DNA from: Cyclaneusma minus
Taxonomy: Eukaryota; Ascomycota; Leotiomycetes; Marthamycetales; Marthamycetaceae
Direction of reading: 5' to 3'
Length of the DNA stretch: 64,000 nt
NCBI GenBank assembly: GCA_037179335.1
Contig: JAKZHN010000004.1
Coordinates: 930,001 to 994,000 of the forward strand
This document shows positions 1 to 12,347 of this stretch, one piece after another. Position 1 is the first letter of the stretch; each line of letters begins with the position of its first letter. The notes beneath the pieces were generated by a model. It saw only the letters and a program-made list of their open reading frames with translations. It made no database searches and was not told where the DNA came from. The position numbers were made by a program, and so were the translations under genes.

Positions 1-175
1 GATATAAAACGCTAGTTAGAAGGGTAAATAAAATATTGTATTAATTGCTTGAGGTTTTAAATTAAAGGCGTTTCCAAACTATAAATATTTAATTATAGAA
101 AACGCTAATCCTATTTTAACTAAGTAAAATACTATATAATTACTTTTATAATAGCTATTATATTTATTTTGTAAT
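1..175 (+). repeat. Direct repeat copy 1 (strongly RIP-mutated)
   Basis: This copy aligns without clear gaps to 5506-5680. It may be cut by the window edge, so its true left end is unknown. It is the more AT-converted copy: where copy 2 keeps G or C in its right half, this copy almost always has A or T. The pair could be the LTRs of a dead retrotransposon about 5.7 kb long, but no TG..CA termini or primer-binding site can be recognised. Confidence 0.7.
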
Positions 176-3100
176 ACTTTTTTATAAGGGCTATTTTATA
201 AATTTACGTAATTATTTCCAATATTTTTAAAAATTTCTTAAATTTAATTTTTTATAACGGCTTAATTAATCTATTAGCCATTATTTTATTCGTTAATATA
301 TATTTAATAATGAGCTTTTTATTTTTCTTTAAATTCTTAATTAAATATTAAAAAACGTTTATATATATATATATATATATATATTTTTATTTTGAAAATT
401 TTAATTAAATATAAACATCCGGTATTAGTTTTAAGCATGCGGACGCTATTTGAATTTTATTTAATATGCTATAAATTGCTTAAATTTTAAAAAATTTAGG
501 CTAGCTATTAATTTTATTTAATATAGAATAAAAGGGCAATATATTTGAATTTGGTAAATAAAATAATTATAAAATTTTGCTTTTTATTAGCTTATAAAAT
601 CGGTCCGTTAGGAAAATATAGCTACGCTTTTAAAAACGCTAATTTAATTGGTTTTATTATTGGCCTAATTAAAATTGAAATAAATAATAATTTTAAAATA
701 TTTTTTCCTAGGCTTATAATATATTTTATAACTTATAATAGTATTAAAATATTTTATTAGATTCTTAAATGCCTTGCTATAATATTTTAATAAATTAGCT
801 ATATATTGCGCTAATTATTTTAAAGCAAAGGCTATATTTAATTTAATAAATATTGTAGCAAATATAAAGCTGCTTATTATTTTTTAGTATTTTTTAATAT
901 TAATTTTAATATTATTAAAAGGAAAAACTTAAAGGGAATTGTAGTTGGCTATAAGGATTTTTTTTAAATAAATTATAGTATTTGTAATTTTAAATTAATT
1001 TAATATAATTTAAAAATATTGCTTTTAATCAATATAAAAGGCTTTGGTTTTCCGGTTTTTTATTATTTTTATATTAAGAATTTTAAAGATGTTTTTTAAA
1101 TTTTTAATATTAAAGCAATTAAAAAGCTTAAAATGAAATTAAAAAAGCTAGGCCTTATTTTTATAAGTTGCAATTATATTATTAATATATACCAAAAGCT
1201 TAATTTCGCATTTAAAATGCAAATAAATGCATAAATTAGCTAAATTTTAAATAAATCCCTATTTTTTTAATTTTGATTTTATTAAAAGATTTTGATTTTT
1301 TGCCCCTTATTTTAATTTATAAAGATTTTTTAAAATTTAAAAAACCTTATTTTCTAAAATAATAATGCTTTTTAGGAAATTAGTTTTTTTAAATAGGATT
1401 TTGGCCTTTATAAAGGCGTTTTTAATATTAAATTACCAGCATTTAATTTTTTTTAAAATAATAAAAAATAAAAATAGTTAAAAAGAATTATATAAATAAT
1501 AGGGATAAATATTTTGGTATAACTTTTGCCAAATATTTAATTAAAGCTATAAATAATAAATCTAGCTTTAAATTATTTAATTGTTTTATTAATAATCTTT
1601 TTAATTATATATATTTATTTAATAAAAACCAGGTTTGCTCCAAATAAATATTTAATTATTTGCTAAATTCCGTTATTTAAAAATAAAATAACCTTTTTAG
1701 CTATAATTGTTTTTTAGCATTGGCTATAAATTAAATTAGATATAGCTTTTTTATATATTTGCAAAATTTTAATATTATAAATTTCTATTATTAAAAAGCA
1801 TTCTTTTATAAAAAAGTTAATTAGATTATTTAAATTTTTATTATTATAATTAATTTGCGCTAATATAATTATAATAATGCGTTATAGGTTTTTTTTTTGC
1901 TTTTTGCATTTTAAGTTTTTTTTTATTTAAGCCGGAATTATTATTTTTGTATTAATGCTTTGCAGCTTTTATAAAATAAAAATAATTATTGGATAAAAAC
2001 TTCGGTTCAAAAAGTTTGGTAATTTTAGCGGCGGGTAAATTAGGTATATTATTATTATTAATTTTAATATAATTATTGGTTAAAATAAAAACTGGGATTT
2101 TTATTTCTAAAACGGGTTTTATATATAATTATTTGGTTTTTTTATTTGGTTTGGTTTTGAAAAAAAAGCGCTAATAGCTAATTTTAAAAATATTAATTTA
2201 AAAGCGTTTAAATTAATGGCTAAAAGTTTTATAAAAGTTAATATATTTTATATTATATTAAATATGCTATATTATAATATTTTTAATATATTATATTGGT
2301 TAATTTTTTATTTTTTTTTGAAATTTAGCTTTTGCTAGTTTTAATAATTTATTTTATATAATATTTAATAATATAAATTCTATTATAGCATTTAATATAA
2401 TAGTAAAAGGCAATGCAATTCTTTTTGCAAATAAATTAATGAAAATATAATTGCTATTAGTGTTTTTAGCAAATTGTTTTTTGCTATTATTGTTTTTAAA
2501 GTCTAAAATATAATTAATAGAATTTTGATTTAAACGGTTATTTGGTATTTTTTATCTTTTAAAAATATTATAAATTCGCAAATTAACAATTCTTCAGGCG
2601 TTAATTTTACTATTTATAAATAAATCTTTTTTTATTTTATATTTGGAAAAATAAATTTCAAATTGCTTAATTATAATTTTAAAATAGTTTATAAAAGTAT
2701 AAATGCTTTTGGTATTAATTAGCTTATTATAATAATGCTTTTTTAAAAGATCTTTTAAATTAATATAAATATAATATTTAGCGCCAAATACTTTAATATA
2801 ATTAATAAAAATATAATATTAATTTAAGCTTTTTTAAAAAAATTATAGCCATTAATTATTAAATTTATAGGGCATTAATTATATATATATATATATATTA
2901 TTTAGCTGCTTTATTTTAAAATTTAAATAGCAATTGGAAATTTTTAAATAAAGCACGAAAATTAATTTTAATAATTTAAACTTTTTTTAGCAGCTTTATT
3001 TTAATATAAAAAAACGGAAATTATATGCTGGTATTTAATATTTTTATTATTATTTTATTTTTTAACGATTTTAAAAAGCTTTAAAGCATTATTAATTTTA

Positions 3101-5505
3101 ATAGTTTATATTTTATAGCTGTTTTAAAGCTTAATTTTAAAAATTTATTTTTTAAATAAAAAAATAGCAATATTCTTTATTGGGATTAAAAAAATCCAAA
3201 CCTTATATATGAAGCTATTAAAAATAAAATTTGTTTTTGCAAAAATATTATTGGCATTAATTTATAAATATTAAAATAAATTAAATTAAAAGGGATTTAA
3301 TAGTAAAGGCTAAGCGTTTTTAAAAACGCGTTTTAAATTTAATAATAATATAAATTTTATAAACGTTTTTATTTTAAGAAATTTTAATAGGCTTGGCTAA
3401 AATGGTAATTTTATATAAATTGCTAATAATTTTTGGTTTTATATAGCAAAAACGTTAATATTATAGCTTTTAGTTTTTTATTTTATATTTAAATAGCTTA
3501 TATTTTTAAAGGTATTTTAGCGGCTTTAAAAAAAAGCAATAAAGCGTTAATTATTTTAATATTGCTATTAGCAATAAAAGCTTTTTCTTTATTATTAAAA
3601 TTTATATCAAAAATAAAATAAAGATTTTTAATTATAAAAACTTTAATAATAATATTTTTATTTAAATATTGATGTTTTATTTTTATTTTTATTAAAAAAA
3701 GCCTTTAAATTTAATATATATAGCTTGTATCTTATAATAAAATTTAATTTAAAATTAAATATAAAAGATATTATTTAATAATAAAAACAGTTTATTTATA
3801 TATATAATTTTTACTATTTCTTTATAAATAATATAAATTATTTTTTTATTAATTTTAATAAGTCGGTAATAATTAAATGGTTTAATAATTTTTAAAAAAA
3901 CGGTTATTAAATATATATATAAAGGCGCTAATATTAAAGGCCTAAAAAATATAAAAGGCTGTTTTTTTTTTAATAATTAAGCATATTCTATTTTAAAATC
4001 GATTTCGGATTTAATAGCTTTAAATTTGAAATTAAATTAAAATTTAGCAAAAGTTTTTCCGGCGTTAATAATTATATTATTAGTTTTTTTACTACCGGAG
4101 AATTTTGGCTTATTTTTAAAAAATTGGACTTTTTTATCAAATTTGAATTTATTATTTTAGCGGCATTAGCAAAAAATAAAATAAAAAATAAAATAGCAAT
4201 GGCTAATTTTGCAAGCAGTTTTAATATAGCTATAAATTAAAATATAATTGTTTTTAAAAAATAATAATAATTTTTTTAATTTAAAATAATTAATTTTTTT
4301 ATAAAATCCAGAATAAAATACGCAAAAAAAAAATTAAAAATTAAAGCCTTAATAGCAATAGCGGGCAGCAAAGGCGGCTTTTTTATTATTGGTAATGTTT
4401 AAATGATTTTTATTTTATTTTAGTATTTTTAGCTTATTATTAATATTTATATTATTATTTGCAAATATTAAATTTATAATATTAATAATAATAATATATA
4501 TTTTTTAAAAAAAATAAACTAAAAAAATAAAATTTTATTATTAAAGGCAAATAAATAATTAATATTGGCCAAAATAAATTTTAAACAAAATAAACGATTA
4601 TATTAATATTAAATAAAAATGTTTAAATTTTAATAATATATATTTATGCAAAAATAATATTGGGGGTTTTTTTTAAATAATCCTAAAAACCTTTTGCTAA
4701 ATTCTATTTTTTATATAAAGCCTTATTATTATTAAATAAATTTTTAAATATAATATTTAATGCTTTAGCTTAAATACGCTTATATTTTTTTAATTTATTC
4801 ATATTTAAAATATACTTTATTTTATTAATAAAAAGCATTTAAAATTTATTAATAAGCTTTACGATGGGGTTTTTGCTTTTAATAAATTTGTAGAATTTAT
4901 TTTTAATATTGCTGGCTAAAATATTAATACTAAAAAAACGCTATTTATAAAAATAAAACTTTTAATGCCAAAATATTTAATAAAAAATATAATAATAATA
5001 AATTAGGCGTTTTTGCTATTAAATGGATTTTTATATTGCGGAATCATATTTTATAATTAGCCTTTAAAAGCGTTGGCAATGCCTTATTAGGTTTTTCGTT
5101 ATTTAATATAATAAGGAAAAAGAATTTCTTTTGAGAAAATTAAATAAAAATAAAAAATATATTAATATAGCAGTCTTTTTACGGAAGCTATTAAAGCTAA
5201 TAAGCAAATTGGCAATTTTTAATAATTTTGGTAATTATAAAAAAACCCTTAGCGATTTTAATTAATTAGTAAAATATTATAATTTTATTAGCAGTGCAAA
5301 GCGGTTTTAAAAACGTTTTTAGCAATTTTAATTAATTTCGCAAATAATTAATATAAATATAATAATAATAGGGCTTTTTAAAATAAAAACTCTGTATTTT
5401 CGCATTTAATTTAATTGTAATAATAAATAGCTATTTATTTAAACGCTTGCGTTAACCCGGGTTTATAATTTATTAAAAAAAAAGGCGTTTAATTTAATAT
5501 AATCT

Positions 5506-5680
5506 AATATAAAATGCTAATTATAAAGGTAAATAAAATATTGTATTAATTGCTTAAAATTTTAAATTAAAGGCGTTTTCAAACTGTAAATATTTAATTA
5601 TAGGAGACGCTAATCCCGTTCTAATTAAGCGGAGTGCTATATAACCACTTTTACGGTAGCCATTGCACCTATTCCTTAAT
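5506..5680 (+). repeat. Direct repeat copy 2 (less mutated)
   Basis: This is the partner of 1-175, in the same orientation and about 5.5 kb away. Its right half (about 5606-5675) is a GC-containing island in the AT-rich block and so is closest to the ancestral sequence. All visible differences from copy 1 are transitions, and nearly all go from G/C here to A/T in copy 1. Similarity stops near 5680. Confidence 0.7.
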
Positions 5681-6614
5681 ATAAACGGTATTATAGTTTT
5701 TAAATAGCTGCTAATTATTATTTAATAAAAAAGGAAATATAAATGAAATAATATAAATGCAATTTTTGAAATATTTAAAGCTTTTATTGCAATTTAACTT
5801 ATAGAATTTATTTTTAATAATTAAAATTTTCAGCTTTTTAATTATATATTTAATTATTTAATCCTTTGCGAAATTAATATTTTTATATTTAATATAGCTT
5901 TAATAATTTTTTTAAATAATATATCAGATTTGTTTCTTATTTGATTTAATCTTTATTTAAAAAAACCAATTGGTATAATTTTTATAAAAAAATATTAAAA
6001 TACGCTATTTAGTGCTTTTATTTTTAGCCATATTATTGGATAAATAAAAACGGCTTGGTTTTGGAATTTCAAAATAATAAAAAATAAGCAGATTTAAAAA
6101 TAATTAATTTTTAATTGCGCAATTTGCAAATTTGTATAATACAAATTTTAAAATTTTAAACTTAAATTAAATTTAAAACTACGCTAGGAATTTGCAATAA
6201 AACTATTGCAATATTTTGGCGAATATTGTATTATAATAAATACCATTTGCAATAGTTCTTTATAGGCAAAATCTAAAGCGTATTTTGCAACTTTAAATTT
6301 TTATTTTGCGCAGCCGTTTTATATAGAATAAAAGAAAAATAAATTTAATGCTAATAATTTATTTTTTATAAATGCAAAATAGTAATTTTTATTGCTTTGC
6401 GCAATCCGGATTTTATAATTTATAAAAATAAATAGGGGATTATTAATATATATTGCATTAAAAAGGGCAAAAAAATCGCCGTCGCCAAAAATCTAAGGGC
6501 ATTTAGACTTTTGGCGCTAATGCTATGCTAGTGCCTAAGGCATTTCATAATTTGTGCACCATAGTCCGTGCATTTTAGTCAGGGGCTCAGGGGCGCCTTT
6601 CTTCAACAATTCTA

Positions 6615-6735
6615 AATAACCAGAAATATTTCCAATAATTTGGCATATTTCGAATTACTTGAAATATTCCAAACTCCAAAGCACCTGGAATACTTTTAGT
6701 TACTGAGAATATTTCTGGTTATTTGGAATATTTGC
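6615..6735. repeat. 19-bp-period degenerate array A
   Basis: About five units of 19 bp (6615-6633, 6634-6652, 6653-6671, 6698-6716, 6717-6735) with one 26-bp irregular spacer. Units resemble AAGTNACTTGGAATATTCC. The outer units are inverted relative to each other (CCAGAAATATT against AATATTTCTGG), as expected for a self-complementary unit. The array sits at the edge of the AT-rich block, just 3' of the first GNAT gene. Confidence 0.7.
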
Positions 6736-6834
6736 AGTCCAGCAGAGACTGTAGGCCGTATTCAGACTTTTTTCCACCCACTGTACTATCTGTTCCGCCC
6801 AGCTCCTACCAACAAGTACGACCACCACCACCAC

Positions 6835-7611
6835 CTAAACCCTGCCACGATCACCATGCACCCCCCTAACCAAATGCGGCACCACACCCTCCACCTCCCC
6901 CTCAACGCCATCCTCCCTCTCCTTAATCCTAAAATCCCAACTCCCCACCTGCATCCACCCATTCTTAACATACAACCCCTTCCCCTCCTTACTCGCATCC
7001 AGCCAACACTTCACCCCCCTCCCCTCCTGTCGTTTATTAGACTCCCACATCCCCCACCTCAACAAGCGTCCCCCCACCCCCTTCCTCTGCCACTCCGGCA
7101 ACACAGCCAACACAGCCAAATACCCATACTCCTCCTCATCCTTCATAAAATTCTCGCGATCCCATTTTATCGCCTCGAAAAACTTTTCCGCAAATTCTGG
7201 ATTTTTGAAAGCGTGGTATGAGGAAGGGTGGATGGAGGAGGCGGAGGGAGAGGCGGTGCTGGGGTTGGGGAGGAAATGCCAGCGTGCGAAGCCGATTATG
7301 GCGTTGTCTTGGGAGGGGATGCGCGCGGCGACGATGGTGGTGAGGGGGTTGGTGAGGAAGGTGAGGAGTTCGGTGTGGGTGGCGCGGAGACGATCGGGGA
7401 TTGAGGGGGAGGTGGTGGGAGATGAATTGTCGGTGGTTTCTGGAGAAGAGGGGGAAATTGGGTGGGTGGCGAGGAGTTGGACGATGGGGGAGGTTGCGAA
7501 GGCGGCTTCGTCGATGAGTGCGAGGGCGAGGAGGTCGGAGGGGGAGGTGATGCGGGAAATGACGATTTTTGGCATTGGGGGGCCATCTTCTGAGTCTGAT
7601 GCGGATGACAT
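6835..7611 (-). CDS. GNAT family N-acetyltransferase
   Basis: A 258-residue intronless protein of the Gcn5-related acetyltransferase fold, which transfers acetyl from acetyl-CoA to an unidentified amine. Acetyl-CoA motif A is clear at about residues 165-185: hydrophobic strand LAVLAVLP, then Q-R-K-G-V-G (175-180) and a helix. A C-terminal YVKNGW segment fits the motif B region. The N-terminal half has a low-complexity Ser/Pro/Thr stretch (about 50-72). On the coding strand the 5' half is C-rich and the 3' half G-rich, with the switch near position 7200. That skew produces long meaningless open frames on the other strand. Substrate unknown. Confidence 0.8.
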   Translation of the reverse strand: MSSASDSEDGPPMPKIVISRITSPSDLLALALIDEAAFATSPIVQLLATHPISPSSPETTDNSSPTTSPSIPDRLRATHTELLTFLTNPLTTIVAARIPSQDNAIIGFARWHFLPNPSTASPSASSIHPSSYHAFKNPEFAEKFFEAIKWDRENFMKDEEEYGYLAVLAVLPEWQRKGVGGRLLRWGMWESNKRQEGRGVKCWLDASKEGKGLYVKNGWMQVGSWDFRIKEREDGVEGEVEGVVPHLVRGVHGDRGRV

Positions 7612-8508
7612 TGTGATCCAGGTGTTTTGTTTTGTGGCGGTGAGGAGTGAGAGGAGAGGGGGTTGAGATGGAGGGAATAGAACGGAGGGGGGAATTTGGA
7701 GTCTTACAGAGACTACGAAGGGCAGGAAAGAATTGCGGTATCATGAACGAAATGGAACAGGGGAATGTTTGATGGAATTGGTGCTCAGGTACGAGCTGTG
7801 TCTCTTGACGTACGATCTCGCGCTGCGCCGTTCATCTGCAGCTACGTCCTATCTCCGTGATCTGGTGCGCACCGAAACGAATACAATGTCTTCGGAACGG
7901 AATGAAGAACCTTAACCATGCATAGTATCTCAGCCTTATTTCGGAATCCGGAGTTGAACCATCTAGGTTCATGTTCCTGTAAGCTGGACGCTGGTCTGCG
8001 GCAGTCTGCGATTATCGGAGTTCGCAATGGACGAAATACGATAAGTTGGTTTCAAGTTACCATTGTACTTACCGAGGATAAGCTGGGTTGATGGCTTCCA
8101 TTTATTGTACTCACAGGGTCAGTACTTGGGTCAAAGCAAGCCGTGTTTCATCGAGATTCGAAAGGTCATCGATACCCGAACGGCTGTGAGTTGTGAAGGG
8201 CCCGGGGTTTGATATTGCCGTCGCAATGCGCATGTTTCGGGTTGTGACACGACTTCCATGACTTCGTGGAGTCTATTTCTTAGTTGGTGTTCTTTGCGTT
8301 TGGGGGCCCTCAATAATGCTGTCATGGATCAGGAGCGGTTTGACGTTTTGGTGTGGAACATTGGGTTGTAGGCGGATGTAGACAGTAGAGCTCAGGCTGA
8401 ATTAATGTTCTCCTATACATTTGTCACATCGAAACGAGGAAAGGTGTCTGGGGAAGTCATGAGGGCATATTGAGAATTCATATATCATCTGCCTCTATCC
8501 CTTTGGCT
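7612..8508. other. Intergenic region, no gene seen
   Basis: This is the upstream region of the GNAT gene and the 3' flank of the permease. No conserved open frame, RNA gene or array is visible. Short open frames here lack codon structure. Confidence 0.6.
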
Positions 8509-10467
8509 CTATTCTTCCATGTCAGACAGCTCAATGATTGGACCAGAGTACTCTTTCCTACCCCCCGCGAAATAGTAAACCGTCGCAAATATAACTACAA
8601 AGCCAACCACCAGACAGCTGTAGTTCATCGTCGACGGAGTGACATCCTTAAAAGGGGGCCAGAAACTAAAGAACAAGATGATGATGAGGTAGATGCAGGC
8701 AACAGCATTGTTGATGATTCCAAGAATGCCAGGGATTCTCCAAGGTCCCCAGACCAATTGAGCACCCGTAGTATTTGCCAAAGTGAGCGAGTCAATGTCT
8801 CCGGGCAAGGCAAATCCAGTTGCGCATCGTCGATATAGAAGCATGCTTGCAGTGATGAGATAAGAGGAATATAAACCAGAGACCATGAGCGCGACGATGT
8901 CGTTGAAGGCTACAGAAGAGCCAATGTTGATACAAGCCAAAAGACTTGCAGTGACAGCCGTCACTCCGATTGACCATAACGGTCTTGTTGTCCTTGGATT
9001 GACCTGTATGCGTGCTCAGTATCGAAATCAAGTAAGATGACAAAGAATGGAGGGATTGGCTCACTTTTTGCAAAGTTCTCCAACACGGCACTCCATGGTC
9101 TCTTGCAAAAGACCAAAGCATCCGGGATGAGCAAGCTATACTTCCAACGAGAGAAGCGATTGCGACTACCACTGGAACGGCAGTCATGAAAGCGGCTCCA
9201 ACGACGGACTGAGTTCCCTGGAGGAATATTTCCATGAAAGGATAGCCCGTGTTTGTGTTCAATGCTGCGTCGAGGTCTCCAATGCAGAATAGAACTGCAA
9301 TCATCATAGCGAAACCCATTGCTCCATTCACAACAAGACCAAGCATGACCGTCTGTGGGACAACCGAAGATGCGTTCTCAATCTCTTCAGACATCTATAA
9401 AGCTATTAGCACTACTGTGATATCAAGTCAAATTTACCGTAATGGACCTTACATGCCACGCACAGTCCGCACCTGTATTCGTTAGTTTCTGATCTCGAGT
9501 GTGATTGCTTGCAGGCACATGATTTACATAAACGAAACAAAACAGTTCGAAAGGAGATACGGATCATAGATAATAGCTGGAGTGCAAGAGGTTGAAACTT
9601 ACCAACGAAGGCAAAAACATCCCCCAATATACCCACGAAGAACGACAATGACTGTGTGCTCCAATCTCCCTCGTTCAACCATGTCCCGAAAACATCGCTG
9701 GCAGATTCATGGGGACCAAGCACAACCAACGGTATCAAAACCGCGAAAAATCCCACAACATGGAGCATCAAGACGGCGCTTTCAAACCTCGGTAGCAGCC
9801 AATTTACGCCCACATTAACAGACACCGCAAAAGCCAAACAAGCCCAAATAATCAATGTCCCCTGCCATCTTTCCGGCTTATAATCCGGATTTGTGAGAAC
9901 AATCAGTCCCTGAAGCATAGTCCCTGAAAAATAAGCACAGCCCGCAGTTGACGCCTGCCAGCCACAAACAGTCACCCAGCCAGTAATATAACTCAAAAAG
10001 TTGGAGCATGAAGGTGGGGCGAGCATGGAAACCCAGTGATATTGGCCGCCGGATACGGGGGCCATCGAGGCTAGTTCGCATAGTGTGGCGAAAACGCAGA
10101 GGTTGCAGATCCAGACTCCTATGTAGCCATAGATGATACCTGCGGGCCCGCCGTTTTGGAAACCGTCGAGGAATATGTCTAGAGAGGCTTCCCAGACTGA
10201 TAAGACTGTGGAGCTGAATGCGAGGATTGACCAGAAGCCGAAGTTGCGCTAAAGTGTTGTTAGTTAAGGCCATTGGCTGTTTTGAAGATATGGAAACGGA
10301 GGGATGGCCATGCGTACTTTCAATACGGGCTTTTTTCCTAGTCGCATCAGTTCGGCTCGATCCCGGTCTCCATGCTCCTCTAGAGCCGTTTCTCGGGAAG
10401 TGGGGGCATCATGCCCCTTCATCGAGGTGTTGGTTTTCATCTCGTGATGATCTTGGCGCGAGGCCAT
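8509..10467 (-). CDS. Amino-acid / choline / GABA-type permease (APC superfamily)
   Basis: A five-exon gene assembled on the minus strand: 10318-10467, 9603-10248, 9452-9471, 9065-9394 and 8509-9003. All junctions are in phase and give 546 residues. Exon 2 begins NFGFWSILAFSS and continues through the conserved FVGADxxxHMSEEIENAS segment of fungal choline/GABA permeases. That motif is built across three exons, because exon 3 is only 20 nt and encodes ADCAWH. About 12 hydrophobic segments are expected of the family, and many are evident (for example GLVVNGAMGFAMMIAVLF). It should be a plasma-membrane proton-coupled importer of amino acids, GABA or choline. The exact substrate cannot be read. 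It is divergent from the GNAT at 10939. Confidence 0.88.
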
Positions 10468-10938
10468 TGTTGGTTTGTTAGCTGCAAGAAGTACTAGCCA
10501 AGAGAAGTTTAGAAATCGGAGATTGTGAAAATTGGGAAACTCGAAGTTTAGTAGTGGAGCAAGCCATTTTCTCGGCCAATTAGCATGCAGAGATAGGATG
10601 GTAGCATTGAAGTGGTAACACTGAATGTGCTGCGATACTATGCAGCTGCTAGGGTCATAGGTAACAGATTGATAGCAGAACGGAAATAACAAACTGCGGG
10701 CACGACTCGGAGTGCGATGAAAACAGACTACAGAGGGGTGAAGATGCAACTGCTTTCCAATAAAGGAAGTAGGCCAGAGTACCGGCCAGTCGGTTCTGCA
10801 AACATGTTGTTAGTAGACCTTGTTCTTGGCTTCACTTGAAGACATAAGAGCGAACAGAGAGTTCTAAGTCCCCATACACACATTATTCTCTGTACCACCA
10901 TCTGCCTCTTCAAGCCTCTGATACAAGATCCTGCCAAA
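10468..10938. promoter_or_regulatory. Divergent promoter region, permease / GNAT
   Basis: 471 bp between two divergent start codons. It should carry both promoters and leaders. No specific binding site could be assigned. Confidence 0.5.
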
Positions 10939-11722
10939 ATGCCATTCAAACTCCAAGAAATCGACCTCGATGCCGACTTCGAAGAGTTAATCCGTAGCGA
11001 ATGTATTTCCTACGAGCAATCCAATCAAACCTTCTTCCGGCTTTTCTGTCGCGTCCACGGCACTGATCCTGACGCACCCGAGCGATCTCTCGAAGAAGCG
11101 GTTGTACGACAACGGGAATGGCATACCTCCGACCCCACAAGGTACTGGCAGAAAGTCACCAATGACGAGGGCAAGATAGTCGGAGGTGCTTTGTGGAAGA
11201 TCTGCTCTTCCAATCCATTCGAACACCCTGACGATCACGGAGAAGTCGATTGGTTCCCTGAGGGAGGGCAGCGGGAATGGGTAAGCCAGGCATTGGAGCA
11301 GCTTGATGCACCGAGGGCTCGGATGGCGCAACGGCCGCAGATCTGTATGCCACAAGACAACCAGCTGAAAATGAAATATGTGGATGATGGAAAGTGACGG
11401 TAAAACCGCAGATTTGAACATCATTTGGACGCATCCAGAGTACAGACGCCAAGGCATAGCTGATATGATCATGGATTGGGGCAAACGAAAGGCTGATGAG
11501 ATGGGCGTGGAGGTGTGGCTGGATGCTACCTGGGTTCACGCAGTCCCTCTCTACAAGAAGCACGGATTCCGTGTGGTGAACGAGAATCAACTTCGTCCTA
11601 CTACTGATAGTCCGGATGATGAATGGACGAAGATTGAGAAGGAGATCGGTCCAGTGACTACGTGGCAGATGTGGAGGCCTGTTGATTTTGAAAAGGTGAA
11701 GGTCCTACGTTGGGAGGCTTGA
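10939..11722 (+). CDS. GNAT family N-acetyltransferase
   Basis: Two exons, 10939-11344 and 11412-11722, with a 67-nt intron (GTATGC donor, CGCAG acceptor), give 238 residues. The exon junction restores the acetyl-CoA binding strand and loop YLNIIWTHPEYRRQGIAD at about 136-153, including R-R-Q-G-I-A. The start is preceded by a short leader with CCAAAATG. The family of small fungal acetyltransferases with an N-terminal DADFEELI-type helix is widespread. The substrate is unknown and the neighbours give no hint. Confidence 0.85.
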
Positions 11723-12347
11723 TGTTGGTTGATGCTGGGGTTTGTGTACCTTGGAGATATGACTGGGATGGAGTCTAAAGAGTATATACTTGGCTAGAAT
11801 GAGATCTCTCTGAGATTTTAGTTCCCTAGGGCTTTGAGCTGAGGATCCGGTAGTCGGAGTTCGAAATCCGGATGTGAGTAGGTCGTGGGGGCCAGCAGTG
11901 TTCGCGGGCGGTGTGAGAGAGGGGTGGCAGAGGGTACTATATGTCGTCAATTATGAACACCTCAATGTAATATTGGACGCCACACAGACATCCGCACGCC
12001 AACCCTGCATATGAAACACTATCTGCAAGTGCTGCTGGCCGCAGTGGGCTGGGAATATCTTAGCAACGGGGTCCTACAGGGAAGGTGAAATATGGAGCCG
12101 AGGCGAGGGGAGCACTGGAGATGTTGGTTTTTTAATGTACAGACTGACCAACATACACCCAGAGTATTGGAGAGATAATGCAATCCGCTGCATCGATCAC
12201 ATCGGATGATTGGACAAGTCCAAAGTAAGGCAAGCAACTCCAAATGCCAGGAACGTGGCAATTCCAAGGCCTGGAGCCACAAAGGTGCTAATTCCGAATT
12301 TCTACCTCCTCGTTTCTGTCATCTCGTTCTACCACACTCTCGCAGCG
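11723..12347. other. Intergenic region, no gene seen
   Basis: Lies between the GNAT stop and the start of the broken MFS gene. It probably contains the GNAT 3' UTR and the old MFS promoter. No repeats or RNA genes seen. Confidence 0.5.

Larger units (their letters stand above)
1..6478. repeat. AT-rich, RIP-degraded repeat block
   Basis: About 6.5 kb of very AT-rich sequence with stops in every frame and no readable protein. It contains (TA)n runs near 360-384 and 2880-2897. Two copies of a ~175-bp direct repeat, at the start and near 5506, differ almost only by C/T and G/A transitions, which is the RIP pattern. The original element is probably a retrotransposon or another multi-kb repeat, but no reverse transcriptase, integrase or transposase motif survives, so the class is unknown. 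Short open frames here (for example 545-760) are chance products of AT-rich sequence. The block ends sharply near 6478, where normal base composition returns. Confidence 0.85.

Noticed and set aside
545..760. 71-codon open frame in the AT-rich block
   Set aside because: The composition is only that of AT-rich DNA (Ile, Lys, Asn, Phe); no domain. A chance frame in a RIP-degraded repeat.
7205..7666. Plus-strand frame of 153 codons opposite the first GNAT
   Set aside because: Antisense by-product of the strong G skew. The minus strand has a clear acetyl-CoA motif.
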